From positions 1 through 64,000 of the forward strand of contig CAZDXQ010000004.1 in the NCBI GenBank assembly GCA_964509545.1: a DNA stretch of 64,000 bases, read 5' to 3'. Below are positions 35,660 to 44,091 of the stretch, piece after piece. Source of the stretch: JADJWR01 sp964509545. GTDB lineage: Bacteria; Pseudomonadota; Gammaproteobacteria; Burkholderiales; Burkholderiaceae_F. Both the position numbers and the translations under genes were made by a program. Within the stretch, counting starts at the first letter, position 1. Each line of letters begins with the position of its first letter. A model generated the notes under the pieces. That model worked only from the letters and a program-made list of their open reading frames with translations. It did no database searches and was not told the origin of the DNA.

Positions 35660-36766
35660 ATGAGTGCTGCATCTCTTCCGCGCTCGGGCGGTTCGGCCGG
35701 GCTGATCGTCGGCATCGCTGGACTGGTCGTCACCGGCGGCTTCGTCCTTTGGCAACTGATGTCGCAGGGCCACGGGGCCTACAACGCATCGAGCATCGGC
35801 CTGATGTGGGGTCTGCCGATCGTCACCTACGATTTCTTCCTGATGAGTTCGTGCGGCGCGGCGCTCGTCGGCGCGATGGGCACGGTGCTGGGCGTGAAGG
35901 ACTTCGAGCCGCTGGCGCGGCGCGCCACGTGGATCGCGCTGGCGCTGCTCGCCGGCGGCGTGGCGGCGCTGATGCTCGAACTCGGCCACCCGATCCGGTC
36001 GCTGTACGCGATCCCGCTGAACTTCCAGGTCAAGGCGCCCCTGTTCTGGAAGGTGCTCGCCGTGGGGCTGTACGGGCTGTGCCTGCTGGCGATGGCTGCG
36101 GGCTGGCTGGCCAAGGGCGACGCGGCTGCCAAGCCCGGCGCCGCGGCGACCATCGGCGCGCTGGCGGCGCTGGCGGTGGTGATCACCGGCGCGCTGATGT
36201 TCGCCACGCTGTCGATGCGGCCGTTCTGGCACTCGGGCGAAGTGCCGGTGATGGTCCTGGTCGAAGCGCTGCTCGGCGGCACCGCGTTCACGCTGCTGGC
36301 CGCGCACAACGCCGGCGGCGAGGACTCGCGCGCCGCCGGGGCGGCCGGCCGCTGGGTCGCCGTGCTCGCCTTCGCCACGCTGCTGTTCATCGTCGGCCGG
36401 GCGATCGTCGGCCTGGCGTCGAACCTCGACGGCCTGCAGGTGTGGAACAAGGTGGTCGGCTCGGTCGCGTTCTGGGTCGAGATCGCTTTCCTTGTCGTCG
36501 CACTGTGGTTGACGGGAACGTCCGCCAATCGTGCCAGCGGCGGCATGCAGAAGCTGGCCATGGTGCTGGTCATCGTGGCGCTGCTGATCGGCAAGTACGA
36601 GTTCGTGATCGGCGGCCAGCTGGTGCCTTTGTTCAAGGGCTCGTGGGCGCATGGGCTGATCCAGTACTCGCCTTCGGCGGCCGAATGGGCGCTGCTGGCG
36701 ATGTCCGCCTTCCTCGCCTACGCGGTCTATGCCTTCGGCGCTTCTCGCTTCCGTCTCGGCCGCTGA
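35660..36766 (+). CDS. arxC: ArxC: NrfD-type membrane anchor
   Basis: A 368-residue polytopic membrane protein of the NrfD/PsrC family with about eight to ten hydrophobic segments. Recognisable parts are YNASSIGLMWGLPIVTYDFF, LELGHPIRSLYAIPLNFQVK (family His/Arg region) and the repeated Gly/Ala-rich helices. It exchanges electrons with quinones. This is the only NrfD-type anchor among the three molybdoenzyme loci of the window. Confidence 0.9.
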   Translation: MSAASLPRSGGSAGLIVGIAGLVVTGGFVLWQLMSQGHGAYNASSIGLMWGLPIVTYDFFLMSSCGAALVGAMGTVLGVKDFEPLARRATWIALALLAGGVAALMLELGHPIRSLYAIPLNFQVKAPLFWKVLAVGLYGLCLLAMAAGWLAKGDAAAKPGAAATIGALAALAVVITGALMFATLSMRPFWHSGEVPVMVLVEALLGGTAFTLLAAHNAGGEDSRAAGAAGRWVAVLAFATLLFIVGRAIVGLASNLDGLQVWNKVVGSVAFWVEIAFLVVALWLTGTSANRASGGMQKLAMVLVIVALLIGKYEFVIGGQLVPLFKGSWAHGLIQYSPSAAEWALLAMSAFLAYAVYAFGASRFRLGR

Positions 36767-37382
36767 GCCGGTGCCGTCCGCCGACGCCGCCGCGGCGGAC
36801 CTCGCCGACCTGTTCGTGCTGCTGGCGGCGGCCTTCGCGCCGCCGCCAGCAGCTCTGGCAACGCGCGAGTGGTGCGAACCGCTGGCCGCCGACCTGAGAG
36901 ATCTCGGCCTCGCGCTGGATCTCGACACGGCCGCCGCGCAGCGGGCGCTGCGCGACGCGGCCAACGGGCCGCTCGCCGGCGAGCCGTGGCTCGTCGAGTA
37001 CAGCCGCCTCTTTCTCGTGCCGCCGGTGGCGGTGACGCTGAACACCGGCATCTATCTCGAAGGCGGGCTCGCCGGCGTCAGCGCGCAGATGATGCGCCAG
37101 TGTTACGCGACGGCGGGCTTCGCACAGCGCGAGGGCTTCCGCGACCTGCCCGACCATGTCGCGATCCAGCTCGAATTCGTCGGCGCGCTGCTTGGGCGCC
37201 ATGCCGACGGCGAGGCGGACAGCCTGGCGATGGCGTGCGAATTCGCCGATGGCTTTGTCGCGCACTGGGTCGGGCCGCTGCGCAGCGCCTGCCTGAAGGC
37301 CGCCGCCGCGCATCCGGCTGCCGGCGCGTACGCCATGCTTGCCGAGGTGCTGCAGGCGGCGACCGATCGCATCGCCCAGTAA
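36729..37382 (+). CDS. arxD: ArxD: TorD-like chaperone
   Basis: A 217-residue helical TorD-family chaperone with LVEYSRLFLVPP and REGFRDLPDHVAIQLEFVGALLG, the same signature as ArrD. The ATG at 36729 overlaps the arxC end by 38 bases; a GTG at 36771, five bases after the arxC stop, is the alternative start. Neither has a good ribosome site. It should be dedicated to ArxA maturation and closes the arx operon. Confidence 0.87.
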   Translation: MPSALLASVSAAEPVPSADAAAADLADLFVLLAAAFAPPPAALATREWCEPLAADLRDLGLALDLDTAAAQRALRDAANGPLAGEPWLVEYSRLFLVPPVAVTLNTGIYLEGGLAGVSAQMMRQCYATAGFAQREGFRDLPDHVAIQLEFVGALLGRHADGEADSLAMACEFADGFVAHWVGPLRSACLKAAAAHPAAGAYAMLAEVLQAATDRIAQ

Positions 37383-37524
37383 GAGTCTCCTGTCGGGCGC
37401 GCGCGACGGGCCCCTTGCGTGTGGGTCGTCGCCGCGCTCCTTTTTCGCTGCCCTAGGCACGCTCGCGCAAAGCGCGTCCGCAAGGCAGGACCAGACCACC
37501 GAACGAGCCGCGATGGGGGTCGAC

Positions 37525-38340
37525 ATGGAACTTCAGGCACTGATCTTCGACGTCGACGGCACGGTCGCCGACACCGAAGAAGCGCATCGGCAGGCGTTCA
37601 ACGAGGCGTTCCGGACGCACCGGCTGGACTGGCACTGGAACCGCAACCTCTACGCAACGCTGGCCCGAACCTCCGGCGGTCGCGAACGCCTCCGGCAGTA
37701 CCTGGACTCGCTCGACCTGCCGGCGGGTCGCAGGTACGAGCTCGCCGAGCGCATCGCTGACATCCATCGGACGAAAATCGACGCCTACAACGCGCTGGTC
37801 GCCTGCGGTCGTGCTCGGCTTCGCGCCGGCGTGCGGCGCCTGATCGAGGAAGCCCTGCAGGCGGACTTGAAGCTCGCCGTGGCGACAACGGGCACCGCCG
37901 AGAGCGTCGGGGCGCTGCTCGCATACGGCCTTGGTACCGATATGCTCGGCCGATTCGAGGTGGTCGCCGCCGGCGCCGTGGTCTCGCGGCCGAAGCCGGC
38001 GCCGGACATCTACCTGTTCGTGCTGAAGAGGCTGCGGGTGCCGGCCGCGGCCTGCGTCGCTTTCGAGGATTCGGCCAAGGGCGTCACGGCCGCGCGCGAG
38101 GCCGGCCTGTTCGTCGTCGCCACACCGACCTTTTGCACGCTCGACCAGGACTTCACGCAAGCCGACCTGTTCCTGCCGACGCTCGGCGACCCGGATCAGC
38201 CGCTGCCGCGGGCGATCGCGCAGCACCGCACCGGCGGCGTGCCCTACGTCAATCTTGCGCTACTGGCCAGGCTGCATGCGGCCGCGCGCGGCAGCAACGC
38301 AGGTCACATCCCGGCGATCGCCGGCAGTCACGCAGGCTGA
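37525..38340 (+). CDS. HAD-superfamily phosphatase, CbbY-like
   Basis: A 271-residue haloacid-dehalogenase-type hydrolase. Motif I is FDVDGTVADTEEAH, motif II ATTGTAES, the Lys motif SRPKPAPDIY and motif IV AFEDSAKGVTAA. The length and cap insertion resemble CbbY/phosphoglycolate phosphatase-like proteins. The ATG at 37525 follows GGGGGT; an ATG at 37513 would add four residues. The C-terminal 40 residues are Arg/Ala-rich and less typical. No clear link to the arx operon ahead of it. Confidence 0.83.
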   Translation: MELQALIFDVDGTVADTEEAHRQAFNEAFRTHRLDWHWNRNLYATLARTSGGRERLRQYLDSLDLPAGRRYELAERIADIHRTKIDAYNALVACGRARLRAGVRRLIEEALQADLKLAVATTGTAESVGALLAYGLGTDMLGRFEVVAAGAVVSRPKPAPDIYLFVLKRLRVPAAACVAFEDSAKGVTAAREAGLFVVATPTFCTLDQDFTQADLFLPTLGDPDQPLPRAIAQHRTGGVPYVNLALLARLHAAARGSNAGHIPAIAGSHAG

Positions 38341-38402
38341 CGGCCAGCGCGCCATACCGGCGCGCGCGCTTCCAAGCGCTCGGCATCGGGCAGAGGCGAA
38401 CA

Positions 38403-38924
38403 ATGCGAATCATTGTCGCGCTCGTCCTCGCGACGCTGGTCACGCTGTCGCGCCCGGCCGCGGCGGAGATGAGCGCCGACGACTATCAGACCGGCGCGCG
38501 CCGATTGACGCCGGCACAGCAGGCGCAGGAGGCGCAGCGCATCCGCCGGGAACGCGAACACGCGGAGGCGATCGAGCGCGAACGCGAGGCCCAGGCCGAG
38601 CAGGCACGGCGCCAAGAGCAAGCGCGACTGGCCGCGCGGCCGCCCGGCGTGCGGCTGGTCGAAGCGCGCTGCGGTGCCTGCCACGGCGCCGACTACCTGC
38701 GCGATCACCGCTACGGTTGGCTCGGCTGGTGGAGCGTGCTGCTGCGCATGGAGTACATCAACGGCGCCCGCTTCGAGCCGGGCGAACGGCGCGTCATCGT
38801 CGCGCATCTGGCCAGCAGCCTGCCCGCGACATCGACACGCGCCGGGCTTGAATGGACCGCCGCCGCCGCGGTGCTCGCCCTGCTGCTCGCGGGGGCCTGG
38901 CGCCTGCGACGCCGCGCTCACTGA
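38403..38924 (+). CDS. Small monoheme c-type cytochrome with C-terminal anchor
   Basis: A 173-residue exported protein: signal peptide (IIVALVLATLVTLSRPAAA), a long charged helix rich in Glu, Arg and Gln (residues about 30-85, possible coiled coil), one heme motif CGACH near residue 97, and a C-terminal membrane helix (AAAAVLALLLAGAWRL) with a basic tail. Likely a membrane-attached periplasmic electron carrier. It precedes a double-rhodanese gene. Family not further identified. Confidence 0.75.
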   Translation: MRIIVALVLATLVTLSRPAAAEMSADDYQTGARRLTPAQQAQEAQRIRREREHAEAIEREREAQAEQARRQEQARLAARPPGVRLVEARCGACHGADYLRDHRYGWLGWWSVLLRMEYINGARFEPGERRVIVAHLASSLPATSTRAGLEWTAAAAVLALLLAGAWRLRRRAH

Positions 38925-39107
38925 TCGGCCGCTGCAGCCGGCAAGCACCTGCGCGCCGGCGACGTGGCGTGCCGCCGCTGCCGAAGTCAAAAAGCGGCAG
39001 GTCGAGAACACCGGCAGATGCTGCCCTGGAACAGCACGCACGCATTGACGCAGCGCAACGACATATTCGCTTGGATTGATATGTTGGAACCCTGTTCAAG
39101 GAGAGAC

Positions 39108-40115
39108 ATGATGTTCAATCCCCCGTTGCGCTCGACGATCCACGCCGTCATGGCGGCCGCACTGCTTGTCGTTGGCGGCGTCTGCGGCGCGCAAACGCCA
39201 GTGGCCGACGAATCGCGCCTGATCGCCGAGGCCGCCGACCAGTTGATGAAGAGCGGCAAGCCGCTGTTCATCAGCAACGAGCGGTTGCAGGCGCTGCTCG
39301 CCGACAGGGACCCGGCCAACGAGCCGGTGCTGATCAGCGTCTGCGCCCCGGGCGACTATGCCAAGGCGCGCATCAAGGGTTCGATCAATATCCCGCGTGG
39401 CGCGTTCTGGAAACCGGCCAATGTCGCCAAGCTGCCGCCGAAGGACAAACCCATCGTCGCCTACTGTTACACCGGCACCGGCGCCGTCGGCCCGGCCGCG
39501 GTGCTGCGCATGATGGGTTACGACGCCGTGCAGCTGGAATGGGGCACGATGGGGTGGACAAAGAACGACATCGCGCTCGGCCCGGCCTCGCGCTTTCCCG
39601 CATCGCAGGAGAACTTTCCGGTCGACACAAAGCCCAACCAGCCCGCGGCGACCTGGGCGCGCCCGGTCGTCGCCACCGGCAAGGCGACGCTGAGCGAGAT
39701 CCTGATCGCCCGCGGCGACGCCGTCGAGATGGCCGACAACACGGTGTCGATGACGGCCGAAGCAGTACAGGGCATGCTCACCGACGCCAACCCGGCCAAC
39801 GATCCGTTCATCGTCGACACCCGCAGGCCGGAGGACTACACCAAGGGCCACATCCCGGGCGCCATCAATGTCCCGATGGCCAACGTGTTCGAGCCGGGCA
39901 ATCTCGCCAAGCTGCCGCTGGGCCGCCGCATCGTGGTGGCCGACTACAACGGCCAGACCGCGGTCGGCACCAGCTACCTGCTGTCGATCCTCGGCTACAA
40001 CGCCCGCGGCCTGCAGTACGGCATGATGGGGTGGAGCAAGGACGACGCGCTGATCGCGCCGTACAAGCGCTTCCCGGCCGACCAGAAGGACTATCCGATC
40101 GAGCTCGGCAAGTAG
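39108..40115 (+). CDS. Periplasmic tandem rhodanese-domain protein
   Basis: A 335-residue exported protein with a signal peptide (MAAALLVVGGVCGAQ) and two rhodanese domains. The first (about 45-165) has ISVCAPGDYAKARIKGSINI and an active-site Cys in VAYCYTGTGAV. The second (about 205-320) has VDTRRPEDYTKGHIPGAINV, but the active-site loop reads VADYNGQTAVG, with Asp where Cys is expected, so it is probably not a sulfurtransferase. AAGGAGAG lies before the ATG. Located between a monoheme cytochrome and decayed DNA; a role in sulfur or selenium oxyanion reduction is possible but not shown. Confidence 0.85.
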   Translation: MMFNPPLRSTIHAVMAAALLVVGGVCGAQTPVADESRLIAEAADQLMKSGKPLFISNERLQALLADRDPANEPVLISVCAPGDYAKARIKGSINIPRGAFWKPANVAKLPPKDKPIVAYCYTGTGAVGPAAVLRMMGYDAVQLEWGTMGWTKNDIALGPASRFPASQENFPVDTKPNQPAATWARPVVATGKATLSEILIARGDAVEMADNTVSMTAEAVQGMLTDANPANDPFIVDTRRPEDYTKGHIPGAINVPMANVFEPGNLAKLPLGRRIVVADYNGQTAVGTSYLLSILGYNARGLQYGMMGWSKDDALIAPYKRFPADQKDYPIELGK

Positions 40116-40183
40116 CGCCGATAGCGCCCCGGCCGATGCCAGCTCCGCGCATCGCCCGGTGCGCCCGCAAGCGCGCTGGGCAG

Positions 40184-40361
40184 CCCCAAGCGCACAGTCC
40201 GCAGCGGGAAGCGCGGAGGGCAGCTCAATCAGCGCGCCGGGCCGTTCCACGGCCGCGCCGGTAGGCGCGGCCGGCTGCGCTGGGGCAACCGCACGCAGTT
40301 GCGCGTGCTTCATCCCGCTTCGCCCCAAGCGCTCAGTCCGGAGCACGCAGCGCGGAGAGCA
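40184..40361. repeat. Near-direct repeat pair of about 39 bases
   Basis: The stretch starting CCCCAAGCGCACAGTCCG at 40184-40222 recurs as CCCCAAGCGCTCAGTCCG at 40323-40361, with a handful of mismatches, 139 bases apart. No function seen. Confidence 0.4.
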
Positions 40362-40589
40362 ACGTGCAAGTGCGATGGGCTGTCGGCAGCAGGCCAGCCG
40401 CAGCCCGCCGCCCCGGCGAGCCACTCGCGCGCCGAAACGCGGCCAACTGCGTCGGCGCGCCGAGGAAGAACGGATGGACTTCACCGAGACGCCTTTCGGA
40501 GACGGCCATTCCGCAGTCGCGCGGAATGCCTCGAGCCTGCCCTTTTCGGCGCGCGTCGATCCCGCGTAGGCTGCACAGCGTTCTGTACT

Positions 40590-40835
40590 TGCGCACCTGG
40601 AGCCCGCCTCGCTGCCAACGTCGATCCCGCCGCCGCCCATGCGCTGCATCTGGCGCTGGACTTCCTCGGCGCGCAGCGGGCCTTGCTCGAACGCCTGACG
40701 ATCGACCGCGCCAGGCGCTGCTCGCCGACCACCGGCGCGTACGCGAGGCCGCTGGCGACGTCGGTGAGTACGCAGCGCGCGCCAGCCTGCCGGTGGACGT
40801 GCTCGGGGTCTGTGGCTTGCTCCCCAGCGCGGTGA
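40590..40835 (+). pseudogene. C-terminal remnant of a SNF2/helicase-like gene
   Basis: One frame reads NVDPAAAHALHLALDFLGAQ and LLERLTIDRA; after a frameshift near 40710 another frame continues QALLADHRRVREAAGD and LPVDVLGVCGLLP. The pieces join into a sequence resembling the C-terminal end of phage- or island-borne SNF2-type helicases. No upstream domain remains. Low-confidence family guess, but the two-frame continuity supports a frameshifted remnant. Confidence 0.35.
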
Positions 40836-40897
40836 AGTCAAAGTGGTCTCAACCTGTTATTGTGTGACTACATTGATCCGGCCGCGAAGGAATCGTC

Positions 40898-41173
40898 ATG
40901 GCTCAATCTGTCGTCAGTATCCGGGAGTTGAAGAGCCGCCTGAGTCATTTCCTGAGACTGGCCCGGGGCGGCGAGTCCGTGGTGATCACGGACCGCGGCG
41001 TGCCGGTCGGGCGCCTGGTACCGATCGAACAGGATCTCGACGATCGGATCGCGGCGCTGCGCGCCGCGAGGCAGTTGCAATGGAGTGGTCGGCGGTTGGC
41101 GCCTCGCAAGCCCGCCGTCCGGATGCCGGCCGGCAGGAGCGTCGCGGAGCTCATCGTCGAGGATCGCGGGTGA
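40898..41173 (+). CDS. Phd/YefM-type antitoxin
   Basis: A 91-residue protein starting MAQSVVSIRELKSRLSHFLR and continuing GGESVVITDRGVPVGRLVP, the classic Phd/YefM antitoxin fold. The C-terminal half, Arg-rich and disordered-looking, should bind the toxin. It overlaps the following PIN-toxin start by four bases (GTGA). Confidence 0.87.
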   Translation: MAQSVVSIRELKSRLSHFLRLARGGESVVITDRGVPVGRLVPIEQDLDDRIAALRAARQLQWSGRRLAPRKPAVRMPAGRSVAELIVEDRG

Positions 41174-41607
41174 TCCTCTATCTCGATGCGAGCGCCCTGG
41201 TGAAGCGCTATGTGGCGGAAGCGGGATCAACCGACGTTGCCGCGGCCATCGCCGCAGCGCGCCTGCTGGCGACCACCGTCATCAGCCGGGCCGAGGTCAC
41301 GGCTGCACTGGCCAAAGCGGTGCGCCTAGGTTATGCCACCCGCAACGCCGCCGCCGCCGGCCTGGCGGACTTCGAAGCCGATTGGCCCGATCTGATTCGT
41401 CTGGAAGTGAGCGAAACTGTCGTGGCGCGCGCGGCCTCGGTGGCCTGGCAGCAAGGCTTGCGCGGCTACGATGCGGTTCATCTGGCCAACGCCTTGCAGT
41501 GGCAGGAAGCGCTCGGCAACCCGGTCACCGTCGCCACCTACGATCGCGAACTCTGGCGCGGCGCCCAGACCAGCGGGCTCGTGCCGTGGCCCAACGACAT
41601 GCCGTGA
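41170..41607 (+). CDS. vapC: PIN-domain toxin (second TA pair)
   Basis: A 145-residue PIN ribonuclease with a GTG start overlapping the antitoxin stop. Acidic residues expected in the active site are in ILYLDASALVKRY, VISRAEVTAAL, GYDAVHLANAL and ATYDRELW. It is unrelated in detail to the VapC at 2844-3236 and is paired with a different antitoxin family. Its position between two gene remnants fits a mobile or stabilising module in a decayed region. Confidence 0.87.
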   Translation: MILYLDASALVKRYVAEAGSTDVAAAIAAARLLATTVISRAEVTAALAKAVRLGYATRNAAAAGLADFEADWPDLIRLEVSETVVARAASVAWQQGLRGYDAVHLANALQWQEALGNPVTVATYDRELWRGAQTSGLVPWPNDMP

Positions 41608-42020
41608 GTCCGCGGCGCCGGTCCACCGTCGGCTTCGACAGGCTGCGCCTCGAAGGCGCACTGCTGCTGCCCGACCTGCTGACGACGCCCGATGCGCAGT
41701 GGCGCGATCTCCTCGCGGCCGGGGACGATCTCGAGGAAGACTGGCAGTCGCTCGCATTGCGCGGAGGGTTGCCGACGCCCGTGCTGGAACTGACGACGCC
41801 GGCCGACCGCGCCGTCTGGTCCGACGGCTACGTCCGCATCTATCTTGAGCGAGCCCGGCTGGACCTTGCCTCGATCAGCGCGCTGCCGGATTTCCGCCGC
41901 CTGATGCAGGCCGCATGCCTACGATTGGGGCAGGTCCTGAACCAGACCGAGCTCTCCCGCGATGTCGGACTACGCCAGCCGATGGTCCATCGCTGGCTCA
42001 ACTGGCTTGAAGCCTCGTTG
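41608..42020 (+). pseudogene. Remnant of a DUF4143 AAA-type ATPase
   Basis: In one plus frame the sequence QWRDLLAAGDDLEEDWQSLA, LRGGLPTPVLELTTPADRAV, DGYVRIYLERARLDLASIS and FRRLMQAACLRLGQVLNQTE follows the middle of DUF4143-type P-loop ATPases, down to HRWLNWLEAS. The N-terminal Walker motifs and the C-terminal nuclease-like part are missing and no start codon fits. The remnant runs up to the start region of the LuxR-type regulator. Confidence 0.6.
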
Positions 42021-42117
42021 TGCGCGGTCGTCGGCGCTTGCTCGAACGTTTCCCGCTTCCGGCTTGCGCTGGATCAGCGCCGGCGTTGCCGCAAACCGAT
42101 ACTGTCGCGGCTTGCCG

Positions 42118-43155
42118 ATGCACTCCGTCGGAACCTCGATGCCGCCCGAATCGCATGCGCTGGCGCTGGAGCTTCTCGCCGAACTGACCGAGCCGCTGCT
42201 CGTGGTCAATCGCGACCGCGAAGTGATCTTCCGCAGCCGCGCCTTCGTCTCGCTGAGCGGATCGGAGCGACGGGAATCGCCCTGCGAGGCGCTGCTGCTG
42301 CCGCCCCTGACCCCGGCCGGCCGGTCGTGCTGCTGCTGGGAGGCGCTGGACGCCTATCGGGCCCGCGGCGGCTCCGGCATCTGGCACATCGCGCGCGCCG
42401 ACGGCAGCCGCGTCCCGGTGCTGTGCAGCCTCCTTCCGGTGGGCGTCGGCGCGGCGCCCGGCCTGCTGGCCATCCGGATGCGCGCCGTCGCTGCGGACAT
42501 CTCGCCGATCGCGCTCGCCTTCTTCGGCGGCATGCGCACCGCCGCTGCAGGCGACTGCGGCTACTTCACGACCGCCACAAGCTACCTGAAGTCCACCTGC
42601 GCCATCGGCGCCGCGGCCTGGTTCCGGTCGGCCTCCGGCGCAGCCGCCGCCCGGATCGAGCACGCCTGCGGCTTCGACCAGGACTCCCTGAACGGCCTGG
42701 CGCACCGACTTGGCGAGGCGCCGCCCGCCGAGCTGCACGACGTCGTCATCGGCGGCAGCGATCGGCCGCGCATCGTGCACGTGTTCCGTCCGCTCGCGGG
42801 TGCGGGCTCCGGGCTGGCCCTCGGCAGGCTCGAATCGCCGCTCGATGAGCGCCTGATCGACGCGGCACGTGCCGCCGTGCGCGCCGCCACCCATCCAGCC
42901 GCCTCCACGCCGCCGCCGTTCGCCGATCCGGCATTGCTGCAGATGCTGAGCGCGGCCGAGCGCGAGACCCTGCAACTGCTGGCCGAGGGGCTCAGCGACA
43001 AGGCGATCGCCCAGCGCCGTGGCCTCAGCCTGTACACGGTCAAGCACCAGGTGGCGCGGATCCTGAAGAAGACCGGCGTACAGCGCCGCACGGGCCTGAT
43101 CCGCCGCTTCGAGCCCCGCCCGCCTTCAGCGCCACTGCTCGCCGCGCGCGCCTGA
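42118..43155 (+). CDS. PAS-like/LuxR-type transcriptional regulator
   Basis: A 345-residue regulator. Residues about 10-110 look like a PAS sensor domain (LAELTEPLLVVNRDREVIFRS). The middle part contains several cysteines (GRSCCCWEAL, CGYFTTATSYLKSTC). The C-terminus is a LuxR/GerE helix-turn-helix: LSAAERETLQLLAEGLSDKA followed by IAQRRGLSLYTVKHQVARIL. Starts at 42118 or 42139 are both possible; the longer frame runs back into a pseudogene. It lies directly upstream of the third molybdoenzyme operon, whose leader holds two identical inverted repeats, so it is the likely regulator. Confidence 0.82.
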   Translation: MHSVGTSMPPESHALALELLAELTEPLLVVNRDREVIFRSRAFVSLSGSERRESPCEALLLPPLTPAGRSCCCWEALDAYRARGGSGIWHIARADGSRVPVLCSLLPVGVGAAPGLLAIRMRAVAADISPIALAFFGGMRTAAAGDCGYFTTATSYLKSTCAIGAAAWFRSASGAAAARIEHACGFDQDSLNGLAHRLGEAPPAELHDVVIGGSDRPRIVHVFRPLAGAGSGLALGRLESPLDERLIDAARAAVRAATHPAASTPPPFADPALLQMLSAAERETLQLLAEGLSDKAIAQRRGLSLYTVKHQVARILKKTGVQRRTGLIRRFEPRPPSAPLLAARA

Positions 43156-43183
43156 CGCAGGACGCAGTCCGGCCCACGCGGCC

Positions 43184-43199
43184 CGGCTCGAAAGAGCCG
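43184..43199. promoter_or_regulatory. Inverted repeat A upstream of the third molybdoenzyme operon
   Basis: CGGCTC-GAAA-GAGCCG, perfect 6-4-6 inverted repeat, 29 bases after the LuxR-type gene. The same arms recur at 43218, so this is more likely a regulator site than a terminator; no T-run follows. Confidence 0.6.
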
Positions 43200-43217
43200 C
43201 TGCCGCGCCCGCGACAC

Positions 43218-43233
43218 CGGCTCCTGCGAGCCG
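43218..43233. promoter_or_regulatory. Inverted repeat B upstream of the third molybdoenzyme operon
   Basis: CGGCTC-CTGC-GAGCCG, identical arms and spacing to repeat A, 34 bases further on and 103 bases before the first start codon. Candidate LuxR-type regulator dimer site. Confidence 0.62.
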
Positions 43234-43335
43234 ATCCCATTCGGCTACGCGGTTGACGCAACGCAGAAGCCGCCGCGCGCCGGCGTCTACGGTGATGACG
43301 CCATCGATCAACCCAACCGGCCCAGAGGAACCACC

Positions 43336-44010
43336 ATGGCCAAGCGCTACGCAATGCTGATCGACTTGCGCCGCTGCGTCGGCTGCACGTCTTGCCAGGT
43401 CAGCTGCAAGATGGAAAACGCGGTGCCGTTCGGCAGCTTCCGTTCACGGGTGGCGATCAACGACACCGGCGAGTACCCCAACGCCAAGCGTTTCTTCCTG
43501 CCGCTGTTCTGCAACCAGTGCGACGAGGCGCCGTGCGTGCCGGCCTGCCCGGTGCCGGGCGCGACCTACAAGCGCGACGACGGCATCGTCGCCGTCAACC
43601 GCGACCTGTGCATCGGCTGCGGCCGCTGCATCTCGAACTGTCCGTACAACGCCCGCTATCTGCAGCCGAACATCCCGGTGCGAAACGACCCGAAGCCGTA
43701 CCTGGCCAAGGTGCCCGAGCTGAAGGGCAAGCCGGCGAGCGCCCTGCGGGTGGCCGACAAGTGCGACTTCTGCCTCGACCGCCGCGCCTGGGGCGACGGC
43801 GAAACGGCCTGCCAGCGCAACTGCTTCGGCAAGGCGATCGTCTTCGGCGACGTCAACGACCCGGAAAGCCGCATCGCCAAGCTGCTGGCCGGCGAGAAGA
43901 CCCGCGTCTTCCTGCCCGAGGTCGGCACCAAGCCGCGCGTGTACTACATCGCGCCGGACGAGACCGCCTTCAAGGTCAACGACGACGAGCGCGTCAACCC
44001 GATCGGGTGA
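43336..44010 (+). CDS. Fe-S electron-transfer subunit of a CISM molybdoenzyme
   Basis: A 224-residue ferredoxin-type subunit with four cysteine clusters: CVGCTSCQVSCKMEN near residue 12, CNQCDEAPCVPACP, CIGCGRCISNCPYN, and CDFCLDRRAW with CQRNC. No signal peptide. It precedes its catalytic subunit rather than following it, unlike arr and arx. AGAGGAACC lies before the ATG. It should pass electrons between the catalytic subunit and an unidentified membrane or cytochrome partner, since no NrfD gene is present in this operon. Confidence 0.9.
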   Translation: MAKRYAMLIDLRRCVGCTSCQVSCKMENAVPFGSFRSRVAINDTGEYPNAKRFFLPLFCNQCDEAPCVPACPVPGATYKRDDGIVAVNRDLCIGCGRCISNCPYNARYLQPNIPVRNDPKPYLAKVPELKGKPASALRVADKCDFCLDRRAWGDGETACQRNCFGKAIVFGDVNDPESRIAKLLAGEKTRVFLPEVGTKPRVYYIAPDETAFKVNDDERVNPIG

Positions 44011-44091
44011 CGGCGGCCACGATGACCCAGACGTCCGATCAACCGTTCCCTGCGGCGCCGCGCTGAGCCGCCGCGCGATGGAGATGCCGAA

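Larger units (their letters stand above)
40116..40897. other. Non-coding or decayed stretch
   Basis: About 780 bases without an intact gene. The first half contains a near-direct repeat pair (40184 and 40323), the second a helicase-like remnant (40590-40835). The final 60 bases are less GC-rich and likely hold the promoter of the antitoxin gene. Confidence 0.45.
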
